From Gemmatimonadota bacterium (GTDB taxonomy: Bacteria; Gemmatimonadota; Gemmatimonadetes; Gemmatimonadales; Gemmatimonadaceae), in NCBI GenBank assembly GCA_003152485.1, contig PMAE01000045.1, positions 1 through 35,799 of the forward strand: a DNA stretch of 35,799 bases, read 5' to 3'. The notes beneath the pieces were generated by a model. It was not told the DNA's origin. It was given only the letters and a program-made list of their open reading frames with translations, and ran no database searches. Below, in pieces: positions 1-7,008 of the stretch. The stretch's first letter is position 1, and every line of letters begins with the position of its first letter. A program made the translations under genes and the position numbers.

Positions 1-152
1 ATCTCCGCGTCCACCTTGTCCGTCGAGATCTCGAAGATCGGCTCGTCGCGCTTGACCGAATCGCCCACCTTCTTCAGCCACTTCGAGACGGTGCCCTCGA
101 CGATCGATTCGCCCATCTGCGGCATGATCACATCTATGCGTGCCACCGACAT
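1..152 (-). CDS. 2-oxoacid dehydrogenase E2 subunit, N-terminal lipoyl domain (partial)
   Basis: This is the first 50 codons of a dihydrolipoyl acyltransferase; the rest lies beyond the left edge of the window. The visible part is a biotinyl/lipoyl domain starting [20 protein letters not shown]. It ends in STDKVDAEI, where the lysine is the residue that normally carries lipoate. In the family, the E2 core moves the acyl group from E1 to CoA. It lies last in the visible minus-strand string, 58 bases after a small membrane protein and downstream of E1-alpha and E1-beta, which fits one complex. I chose the ATG at 152 because the lipoyl fold starts directly after it. Substrate cannot be told from this part. 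Confidence 0.93.
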   Translation of the reverse strand, partial: MSVARIDVIMPQMGESIVEGTVSKWLKKVGDSVKRDEPIFEISTDKVDAE

Positions 153-210
153 ACCCCCATTCTGAGTTCATTCTGTCGCCGGTCCCCATGGCGCCCGGAC
201 CGCGCGATAC

Positions 211-507
211 TCATCGCGGCCGCCGACGTAAACGCCACAACACCAGCGCGGGGAGGGTGACCAACCCGATGAGTCCCCCCCCACCCGCAAAGTCCTGCCA
301 GTCGCACGCGGGCAGCTCGGCACTGTACTGGCAGTGCGTCGCCGAACTATAGAACCGCGCCACCAGCACCGCGACCATCGCGCCACTGAAAAATCCAGCC
401 ACCGCCATGACACACCCAACAGCCACCCGATTCGCGCCCGGGCCGTCGCCCGGTGTCGCGGTCTCCCCTGTGGCACCACTGCCCCTCGCCTTCGCCCCGT
501 CCTGCAC
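211..507 (-). CDS. Small two-helix membrane protein of unknown function
   Basis: A 98-aa protein fills the gap between E1-beta and E2. The GTG at 507 is the first start after the E1-beta stop. An Ala/Gly-rich leader (residues 2-27) is followed by two hydrophobic segments, about 28-50 and 74-91, and the tail is basic (RLRRRPR). The loop between the helices has Cys59 and Cys68, which could pair if that loop faces the periplasm. I do not recognise a family. Its place inside the dehydrogenase gene string suggests co-transcription, but a role in the complex is not implied. Start and reading frame are less certain than for the neighbours. Confidence 0.5.
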   Translation of the reverse strand: MQDGAKARGSGATGETATPGDGPGANRVAVGCVMAVAGFFSGAMVAVLVARFYSSATHCQYSAELPACDWQDFAGGGGLIGLVTLPALVLWRLRRRPR

Positions 508-512
508 TCGGA

Positions 513-1490
513 TCAGTACCGCGCGAGATGCCGCGCCGCCCGAACGATGTCCGCGGTCTGCGGAAGCACGTAGTCCTCGAGCGACGGCGCATACGGGAGC
601 GGTACATCGGCGGCGGTCACCCGAAGCACCGGCGCGTCGAGCCATTCGAAGGCCTGCTCGTTGATCCGAGCCGTGATCTCGCCCGCGATGCCGCCCGTGC
701 GCGTGTCCTCGTGCACGATCAACACCCGATTCGTCTTCCGCACAGTCGCCACGATCGCCTCGTCGTCCATCGGCAACAGGGTGCGGAGGTCCAGCACTTC
801 CACCGACACGCCATCCTCCCGCTCCAATTGCTCGGCCGCCTCCAGGGCTTTCCACACCGTGGCCGCGTAGGTGATGATCGACAAATCACGCCCCTCGCGC
901 GCCAGCCGCGCTTTGCCGATCGGCACGACATGGTCACCGGGCGGCAACTCTTCTTTGATCCGGCGATAGAGATACTTGTGCTCAAAGAAGAGCACGCAGT
1001 CGTCATCCCGAATCGCGGACTTGAGCAGCCCCTTGGCATCCGCGACCGTCGATGGATAGACGATCTTGAGCCCGGGTGTGTGCAGAAACGCGGCTTCCGG
1101 GTTCTGCGAATGAAAGGGGCCACCACGCACGTAGCCGCCGCTCGGACCACGCACGACCATCGGACAGGGCAGCATCGCCCGATACCGCGCCGTCGCCACG
1201 TAGTTCGTGAGCATGTCGTACGCGCAGGAGATGAAGTCGATGAACTGCATCTCACACACTGGGCGAAGTCCCATGTGCGCGGCACCGGCGGCCGCGCCGA
1301 CGATCGCGACCTCGGAGATCGGGGTGTCGATCACGCGCCGCTCGCCGAACCGTGCTTGCAGTCCTTCGGTGACTTTGAACGCGCCACCGTATGCGCCGAT
1401 GTCCTCACCCAAACAGAACACGTTGGGGTCGCGCTCCATCTCTTCGAAGAGCGCCTGCCGAATCCCCTCGAGGTACGTGGACTCAGCCAT
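513..1490 (-). CDS. 2-oxoacid dehydrogenase E1 component, beta subunit
   Basis: A 325-aa protein, the usual length for a separate E1-beta. The N-terminal half carries the transketolase-type pyrimidine-binding fold, with GEDIGAYGGAFKVTEGL near residue 28 and DTPISEVAIVGAAAG near 55. The C-terminal half (about 200-325) is the transketolase C domain. E1-alpha and E1-beta together decarboxylate a 2-oxoacid with thiamine diphosphate and load the acyl group onto lipoyl-E2. FEHKYLYRRIKEELP resembles the branched-chain (2-oxoisovalerate) type more than classic pyruvate enzymes, but this is judged by eye. It overlaps the end of E1-alpha by 8 bases, so translation is probably coupled. Confidence 0.93.
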   Translation of the reverse strand: MAESTYLEGIRQALFEEMERDPNVFCLGEDIGAYGGAFKVTEGLQARFGERRVIDTPISEVAIVGAAAGAAHMGLRPVCEMQFIDFISCAYDMLTNYVATARYRAMLPCPMVVRGPSGGYVRGGPFHSQNPEAAFLHTPGLKIVYPSTVADAKGLLKSAIRDDDCVLFFEHKYLYRRIKEELPPGDHVVPIGKARLAREGRDLSIITYAATVWKALEAAEQLEREDGVSVEVLDLRTLLPMDDEAIVATVRKTNRVLIVHEDTRTGGIAGEITARINEQAFEWLDAPVLRVTAADVPLPYAPSLEDYVLPQTADIVRAARHLARY

Positions 1491-2703
1491 CGTGCGTGCC
1501 CCACGCCGCGGGTCGCTCGTGCGTCGTCACTGCCGCATCCACGCCCGACCGGAACCATAGGGTTTCGGCCTCTCTCGGATCGGCGTACACACCCACCAGT
1601 GCGTCCCGGCCGTCCGGCATCGGCGACGCCGACGCCTCGTCGGTCGCGGCATCGATCTCGGACTGCACTCGAGCATCGAGCGCCGCCAATTCCGTCGCAC
1701 TAATTCCCTCACGCTCGAGCAGCACCTGGGTGTAGCGGTCGAGCGGATCATTCTCTCGCTCCCACCGTGCGATCTCGCCCGGAGGGACATACGACTGATT
1801 GTCGTGTTCGGCGTGCCCCTTCCGCCGATAGGTCACCAGCTCGATCAGTGACACCCCGCCCCCGGCCCGCGCGCGATCGACTGCCCGCTTGGTCGCCTGG
1901 TACGTCGCGATCACGTCGTTGCCGTCGGCGCGCTCCCCGACGATACCGTACCCCACGGCCTTGACGACGAACGATCGCGCGGCGGTCTGCTTCTCGATCG
2001 GCGTCGAGTATGCGTACCCATTGTTCTCGACGACCACGACCAGCGGACACCGCTGCACGGCCGCAAAGTTCAGCCCCTCGTGGAACGCGCCCGTTGACGT
2101 CGCGCCATCGCCCACGTATACCAGCCCCACCCGGTTCTCGCCTCGCATCTTGAACGACAGGGTGATCCCCGCCATCACCGGCACCATGTCGCCGAGGTGG
2201 GAGATCTGGCCCACGAATCCGCGAATCAGATCGCCGTAATGGATGTTGAGCTCTCGACCGCGGGTCGGTGAATCGCCTTTGGCCATGTATTGCCGCAGGA
2301 TCTCGATCGGCGTCGCACCCTGCACGAGCATCGACCCCAAGTTGCGGATCAGCGGCGATAGGACATCCCCCTTGCTTCGATCCAGGGCGTACGCACTGCC
2401 GACCGCGTCGGCTTCCTGGCCGAGCGATCGGAAGAGCCCGCCGACGACTTTGGTCTGCCGGTAGAGGTTCACCAGCCGCTCCTCGAGCGACCGGGTAAGC
2501 CGCATGTAGTAGTAGAGCTCGAGCCGCTGCTCGCGCGTCAGAGCGGTGGCGCCATCGGCCCCATCGTCCGTCGCTCCCATCGAGACGCCGTTCCCCGGCG
2601 TGACCCGTTGGGACACCCCACCACCCGGAGTCGCCGCGGCCGGCGGCGGCGCACCGCCGAGATCGCGTGCGGGGGTCCGTTTGGTGGATCGCTCAGCCGC
2701 CAT
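1483..2703 (-). CDS. 2-oxoacid dehydrogenase E1 component, alpha subunit
   Basis: A 406-aa thiamine-diphosphate-dependent E1-alpha. The cofactor motif is clear: GDG at residues 198-200 and NN at 227-228, with GATSTGAFHEGLNFA between them. Residues 1-55 are a low-complexity Ala/Pro/Gly leader not needed for the fold; the conserved domain begins near REQRLELYYYM. I keep the ATG at 2703 because it forms a TGATG overlap with the preceding stop codon, although an ATG 41 codons later (MGATDDG) is possible. E1-beta follows with an 8-base overlap. Known role: oxidative decarboxylation of pyruvate or branched-chain 2-oxoacids. With the E2 lipoyl domain at the window edge, three parts of the complex are seen; E3 is not. 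Confidence 0.93.
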   Translation of the reverse strand: MAAERSTKRTPARDLGGAPPPAAATPGGGVSQRVTPGNGVSMGATDDGADGATALTREQRLELYYYMRLTRSLEERLVNLYRQTKVVGGLFRSLGQEADAVGSAYALDRSKGDVLSPLIRNLGSMLVQGATPIEILRQYMAKGDSPTRGRELNIHYGDLIRGFVGQISHLGDMVPVMAGITLSFKMRGENRVGLVYVGDGATSTGAFHEGLNFAAVQRCPLVVVVENNGYAYSTPIEKQTAARSFVVKAVGYGIVGERADGNDVIATYQATKRAVDRARAGGGVSLIELVTYRRKGHAEHDNQSYVPPGEIARWERENDPLDRYTQVLLEREGISATELAALDARVQSEIDAATDEASASPMPDGRDALVGVYADPREAETLWFRSGVDAAVTTHERPAAWGTHDG

Positions 2704-2996
2704 CAGTACCCGGCCTCGAGCGCATGCCGTGGGTCGGCCGCTGTGTGCAGATGCACGAAGAACTTTTTCACGGTCTTGTCCAGCCGGCTCTCGCCTGCCT
2801 GATCGCTGTCGGCCTGGACGAACGTGTAGTGCCCACCCTCCGCGGTTGCGGACAACCGCACCGTGCCCAGGGGCCCTGCGAAGGTGCGCGCACGGGGGGC
2901 ATTCGCGGTCATGAGTAAGCCGAGGCCGGGGAAAAAGGCGTCGGCGGCCGTGAGCACCGCGGCGGGCGCCAATGAAGTCCGATGAAAGAGCTTCAC
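2703..2996 (-). CDS. Conserved-looking 97-aa protein, function unknown
   Basis: A GTG at 2996 overlaps the stop of the upstream lipoprotein gene (GTGA), and the stop at 2703 overlaps the E1-alpha ATG (TGATG). This tight packing on both sides is the best evidence that it is real. The N-terminal part (VKLFHRTSLAPAAVLTAADAFFPGLGLLM) may be a binding face or a weak hydrophobic stretch. The C-terminal part has TVKKFFVHLHTAADPRHALEAGY. There is no clear membrane helix or motif. I do not recognise a family. A link to the dehydrogenase or to the inositol genes is only positional. Confidence 0.7.
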   Translation of the reverse strand: MKLFHRTSLAPAAVLTAADAFFPGLGLLMTANAPRARTFAGPLGTVRLSATAEGGHYTFVQADSDQAGESRLDKTVKKFFVHLHTAADPRHALEAGY

Positions 2997-3490
2997 CTGA
3001 TTTCTACCTCTCCTCTCGCGTTCTGGACTTCTTGCTGCCAATCGAGCTTTTGGATGGGTCGGGTCGAATCACGTCGGAACTGTAGCCCCATGGCCCAACC
3101 ACCCGCCGTAACGAAATGCAGCTTCCCGTAGTAGGTCCCTGCCTGCGGTCCAGGCGTCAGGCCGTCATAGACGTTCGCACCATCGCGACTCGAGGCATAG
3201 ATCCGGCCTTCCCCCCCCTCGATCGCCTGCCCCGATGCCTTGTCCCGGACCACCACCTTGAATATCACGTCCTCGCGGGCGTGCGGTGGCACAGGGTCGG
3301 CCGATATCTGATACGCAATGTCGTCGGTCCAGAACCGGGCGGGCGGTGGGCCCGCTGGCGGTCCGCAGGCCGCCGCAGACGCGACCACGGCGCCGACCAC
3401 CACGAGCGCGACCCGCGACAGACGCCTCGCGACCCCGGCCTGCCGACGAGCGGGACGCGGCACGCGATCGTGGCCCGGCACCTGGGTCAC
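2993..3490 (-). CDS. Probable secreted lipoprotein with FixH/YtkA-like domain
   Basis: A 165-aa protein. The GTG at 3490 overlaps the stop of inositol-1-phosphate synthase (GTGA). An Arg-rich start (RRQAGVARRLSR) leads into a hydrophobic stretch (about residues 27-41) that ends at Cys42 in SAAACGPP. This reads as a lipoprotein signal with a relaxed lipobox. The mature part looks like a beta-sandwich, with ADPVPPHAREDVIFKVVVRD followed by GPQAGTYYGKLHFVTAGGWAMGLQF. That pattern resembles FixH/YtkA-like proteins, where it is thought to act outside the membrane. The exact role is unknown, and the domain call is by eye only. Confidence 0.65.
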   Translation of the reverse strand: MTQVPGHDRVPRPARRQAGVARRLSRVALVVVGAVVASAAACGPPAGPPPARFWTDDIAYQISADPVPPHAREDVIFKVVVRDKASGQAIEGGEGRIYASSRDGANVYDGLTPGPQAGTYYGKLHFVTAGGWAMGLQFRRDSTRPIQKLDWQQEVQNARGEVEIR

Positions 3491-4806
3491 GAGTAGTACT
3501 CGAGCCCGAGATGCGTGATCTGCTCCTCGCCCGCGAGGTGGCGGAGCGTGTTCTTCAGCTTCGTTTGCTGAATGAACAGATCGTGCTCTGGCTGCAGCCC
3601 GCTGGCCGCCATGGGACTCTTGTAGTAGAACGAGAGCCATTCCTGGATCCCCTTGAGGCCCGATCGGTGCGCGAAGTCTGAAAACAGCGCGACGTCCAAC
3701 ACCAGTGGCGCCGCCAATATCGAGTCGCGACACAGGAAGTTCACTTTGATCTGCATGCGGTAGCCCATCCAGCCGACGATATCAATGTTGTCCCAGCCCT
3801 CTTTATTGTCGCCCCGCGGCCGGTAGTAGTTGATGCGCACCACGTGGTGGAGATCGCCGTAGAGCGTCGGATGCGTCTCGGGCTGCAGGATGGAATGCAG
3901 CACGCTGAGCTTGGACTCCTCCTTCGTCTTGAAGGACGCTGGATCATCGAGAACTTCGCCGTCCCGGTTTCCGAGAATGTTCGTCGAGTACCACCCGTCG
4001 AGCCCGAGCATTCTCGCCTTGATGCCGGGCGCGATCACGGTCTTCAGCCACGTCTGTCCGGTCTTGAAGTCCTTGCCCGATATCGGCACGCCACGATCCT
4101 TCGCCAGCTGCACGAGACACGGCATGTCCACCGTCAAGTTCGGCGCGCCATTCGCGAAGGGCACCCCCTCCATGAGCGCGGCATAGGCGTACAACATGGA
4201 TGGCGCGATCGCGTCGTCGTTGCGCTCCATCGCCTTCTCGAACTGTTCGAGCGTCGCGTGCGCCGCCCCCGCCTTGATATAAATCTCCGTCGAGGCACAC
4301 CACACCATCACGACGCGATCCACCTTGTGACGGCTCTTGAAGTCGCGGATGTCCTGGCGAATCTGTTCGGCGAGGTCGCGTTTCGTCTTGCCGCGTTTGA
4401 CGTTTGGCCCATTGATCCGCGTGACGTACTTGTTGTCGAACGCGGCCGGTAGCGGCGTGATGCCGCGAAGGAACTCCGCGACCCGCTCGATGTGCGCACT
4501 CTCCAGCACCCCGGCCTTGCACGCCGCGGTGTAGGCATCATCGGGAAACGGATCCCACGCGCCGAACACGAGATCATCGAGGCTGGCCAGTGGCACCAGG
4601 TCCTTGATCAGCGGTGCGCGGGCCTCGGTGCGCTTCCCAAGTCGGATGGTCGCCATCTGCGTCAGCGATCCGATGGGGAGCGAATATCCGCGGCGCACGC
4701 TCTCTACGCCGGCCATGAAGGTGGTGGCCACGGCCCCGAGCCCCGGGGTCATGATACCTAGGCGCCCCAGTGCGGGGCGAATCGTCGATACTGGAGATTC
4801 GGTCAT
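3487..4806 (-). CDS. ino1: myo-inositol-1-phosphate synthase
   Basis: A 439-aa enzyme that converts glucose 6-phosphate to 1L-myo-inositol 1-phosphate using bound NAD. Near the N-terminus GIMTPGLGAVATTFMAG is the dinucleotide-binding turn. INGPNVKRGKTKRDL, SGKDFKTGQT and STNILGNRDGEVLDDP match family-conserved blocks around substrate and NAD, and NFLCRDSILAAPLVLD is the usual C-terminal block. The ATG at 4806 overlaps the stop of the CDP-alcohol phosphatidyltransferase gene (ATGA). A longer reading frame exists upstream but overlaps that gene and looks non-coding. Together with the neighbour this gives a route from glucose 6-phosphate to a phosphatidylinositol-type lipid. Confidence 0.95.
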   Translation of the reverse strand: MTESPVSTIRPALGRLGIMTPGLGAVATTFMAGVESVRRGYSLPIGSLTQMATIRLGKRTEARAPLIKDLVPLASLDDLVFGAWDPFPDDAYTAACKAGVLESAHIERVAEFLRGITPLPAAFDNKYVTRINGPNVKRGKTKRDLAEQIRQDIRDFKSRHKVDRVVMVWCASTEIYIKAGAAHATLEQFEKAMERNDDAIAPSMLYAYAALMEGVPFANGAPNLTVDMPCLVQLAKDRGVPISGKDFKTGQTWLKTVIAPGIKARMLGLDGWYSTNILGNRDGEVLDDPASFKTKEESKLSVLHSILQPETHPTLYGDLHHVVRINYYRPRGDNKEGWDNIDIVGWMGYRMQIKVNFLCRDSILAAPLVLDVALFSDFAHRSGLKGIQEWLSFYYKSPMAASGLQPEHDLFIQQTKLKNTLRHLAGEEQITHLGLEYYS

Positions 4807-5498
4807 TTGCTCTTGAGCGCGGCCCGCGGTGCAGCGGGTGTCGCGCGTGAGAAGTGCGGCGGCGGCGTGATTGCCACCTCCGACGCGGGCCGCGTTGCAC
4901 GATACACGGCCACCACACGCTGCACGGCGGTGGCCCATGACGTGACGGTGAGCAGTACGACAATCGCGGCTAACACCCACCCATCGAATGCCAAGCCAAA
5001 AAACGCCTGCGGCGCAGACAGCAACACAACTCGCTCAGGTCGCTGCATGAAGCCGACCTTCGCGTTGACGCCCAAAGCCTCGGCGCGGGCCCGCGTGTAC
5101 GACACGAGAAATCCGCCGACGATGCCGATCAGGCACACGACGAGCATCGGCTCGCTCGCGTGCCGTGGGCTGGTCGCGTAGAACACGGCGAGTCCGGCGA
5201 GCACCGCGGCATCGGCGATCCGGTCCAGCGTGGAGTCGTAGAACGCGCCGAAGATGCTCGATAACCCGGTCCGGCGCGCGACTTCGCCGTCCACTACGTC
5301 GAAGAAGGCTGTCAATCCGAGAAACCATCCGCCCGTGCGGATGTGCCCGGCACCATAGATGATGCCACCGCCGATCGAGCAACAGGTGCCAAGTGTGGTA
5401 ATCACGTTGGGATGGACCCCGTGCCGGACGAGCAACGAGGCGACGGGCTCGACGAGTCGCACGTACCCGCGTTTTATCCAATCCCACAGAGGTATCAT
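4803..5498 (-). CDS. CDP-alcohol phosphatidyltransferase, probably phosphatidylinositol-phosphate synthase
   Basis: A 231-aa integral membrane enzyme. The family signature D-x2-D-G-x2-A-R-x8-G-x3-D-x3-D is complete: Asp67, Asp70, Gly71, Ala74, Arg75, Gly84, Asp88 and Asp92. About five to six hydrophobic segments follow the usual pattern. These enzymes join CDP-diacylglycerol to an alcohol phosphate. The directly coupled inositol-1-phosphate synthase gene points to inositol 1-phosphate as acceptor, giving phosphatidylinositol phosphate. This is inference from context; phosphatidylglycerophosphate synthesis is the alternative. The ATG at 5498 gives the family's usual length, and upstream residues in the same frame are low-complexity Pro/Ala/Arg. 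It is first in the minus-strand string. Confidence 0.9.
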   Translation of the reverse strand: MIPLWDWIKRGYVRLVEPVASLLVRHGVHPNVITTLGTCCSIGGGIIYGAGHIRTGGWFLGLTAFFDVVDGEVARRTGLSSIFGAFYDSTLDRIADAAVLAGLAVFYATSPRHASEPMLVVCLIGIVGGFLVSYTRARAEALGVNAKVGFMQRPERVVLLSAPQAFFGLAFDGWVLAAIVVLLTVTSWATAVQRVVAVYRATRPASEVAITPPPHFSRATPAAPRAALKSK

Positions 5499-5634
5499 GC
5501 GTAGCCATGCCGCCGCCGCCGGCGCGGGGCGGGGAAAAAAGTAGCCGGAGCGGCGCCCCAGCCTGCAAAACTTATCGGACGGCGAATGTTGGAGAAAGGG
5601 GCGTGCGCCCCACCAGCCGCTCCCAGTGCCCGCA

Positions 5635-6981
5635 TCACGGGTACAGGAGATACGGCCTGACGTGACGTTCGAATGCGGCCACGTCGCTTGCCATCGCCTC
5701 GATCGTGCGATCCGGGTCGGCGCCACGCATGAGCGCGGCCCGGGCGTCCGGGGCACCGAACCGCAGGTCGAACGCGAGGGTGTCCAACCGGAGCGAATCG
5801 CTGTTTGCCCGTGATACCGCCCAAAGCAGCGCGGCGGCGAGGCGTCCCGTCTCGACGCGGTTTCGGTCGGTCACCACGATGCGCAGGCCCGGGATCGCGC
5901 GGCTCGCGAACTTACCATCGGTCGGCGCATTCGGCGTGAATGTCTCCGCGTCGAATCGCACGCCCGACAACCGCCGGTCCGTCAACAACGACGCGACCCG
6001 CTGGGCATCGAGCCACGGTGCCCCGATCCGCTGAAACGCTTCTGGCGTGCCGCGGCCGACGGACAGGTTCGACCCTTCGAACGCGACAATCGCCGGGTAG
6101 AGCAGCACGCTGGTCAGCGACGGCAGATTCGGCGATGGCTGCACCCAGGGCAAGCCGGTCTCGTCGAACCACGACGCCCGGCGCCATCCGCGCATGGGGA
6201 TGACGTGCAGCTCCGCGCCCAGCGCCAGCCGATCGTTGTAGTAGCGCGCGAGCTCCCCCATCGTGAGTCCATGCCGTAGGGGGATCGAGGCCAGCGCGTA
6301 CGGCAGGGCGCGTCGCCCCGGCGCCGCTTCATTGGGGTTCGCCAACAGACTGTCGAGCATCGGGCCTTCGACCCGCGTCCCGGAAATCGGATTGGGCCGG
6401 TCGAGCACGATTATGGGCACGTGCATCCGGGCCGCGGCACGCATCGCGTACACCGTCGATGCGACATACGTCCAGGTGCGTGTCCCGACGTCCTGGAGGT
6501 CGATGACAAGCACGTCGAGTTGACGCAGGACACTATCCGGCGGCGCCAACGTCGTCGCGCCGTAGAGCGAGTACACCGGCACGCGGGTCGCCGAGTCGAT
6601 GCCGCCGGGAACGAACTCTCGGTCCTCACGCCCCTTGATGCCGTGCTCCGGCGATAACAAGGCGACCAACCGCACGGCGGCGCGCGTCGCGAGGATTGAC
6701 CGGGAAAGCAGCTCGATGTCCGATGCCCCCGATCGATCGACGCCCGTCTGGTTGGTGAACAAGCCGACCCGCTTGCCCCCGATCAATCGGACGCTATCCT
6801 CTAGCAGCACGGTGATCCCGGGCACGACGTGGTCCGCCGCGGACGCCCGTGACGCCGGCCACGGGGCGGCACGCATCGCGGCCGGGACACCATCTGGGAA
6901 CACCGCCAACGCGACCACGATCGCCGACGCCATCGCGCGGCGGCCGCGACTGGTCGCCCGGCGGGTGACGATCCGTTTCAC
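5635..6981 (-). CDS. namZ: Exported exo-beta-N-acetylmuramidase, NamZ (DUF1343) family
   Basis: A 448-aa protein starting at GTG 6981. It opens with a basic stretch (KRIVTRRATSRGRR) and a hydrophobic segment (about 17-31), which looks like an export signal. The family core follows: GKRVGLFTNQTGVDR, LLSPEHGIKGREDREF, VPVYSLYG, DLQDVGTRTWTYVASTVYAM, DRPNPISGTRVEG, PLRHGLTMGELARYYND and FEGSNLSVGRGT. Characterised members release N-acetylmuramic acid from the non-reducing end of peptidoglycan fragments. The start is only 27 bases from a divergent SSS symporter gene, so the two probably share a control region. A sugar kinase lies 4 kb further on. Substrate is inferred from the family. Confidence 0.92.
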   Translation of the reverse strand: MKRIVTRRATSRGRRAMASAIVVALAVFPDGVPAAMRAAPWPASRASAADHVVPGITVLLEDSVRLIGGKRVGLFTNQTGVDRSGASDIELLSRSILATRAAVRLVALLSPEHGIKGREDREFVPGGIDSATRVPVYSLYGATTLAPPDSVLRQLDVLVIDLQDVGTRTWTYVASTVYAMRAAARMHVPIIVLDRPNPISGTRVEGPMLDSLLANPNEAAPGRRALPYALASIPLRHGLTMGELARYYNDRLALGAELHVIPMRGWRRASWFDETGLPWVQPSPNLPSLTSVLLYPAIVAFEGSNLSVGRGTPEAFQRIGAPWLDAQRVASLLTDRRLSGVRFDAETFTPNAPTDGKFASRAIPGLRIVVTDRNRVETGRLAAALLWAVSRANSDSLRLDTLAFDLRFGAPDARAALMRGADPDRTIEAMASDVAAFERHVRPYLLYP

Positions 6982-7008
6982 GTAGCCCGTACCCTCGTCG
7001 TAGTAGGA

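Noticed and set aside
453-1703. Long plus-strand frame opposite E1-beta and E1-alpha
   Set aside because: It is antisense to two clearly conserved genes and rich in Arg/His/Pro, the normal shadow in GC-rich DNA.
4807-4980. N-terminal extension of inositol-1-phosphate synthase
   Set aside because: It would overlap the phosphatidyltransferase gene by 180 bases; the ATG at 4806 has the usual overlap and family length.
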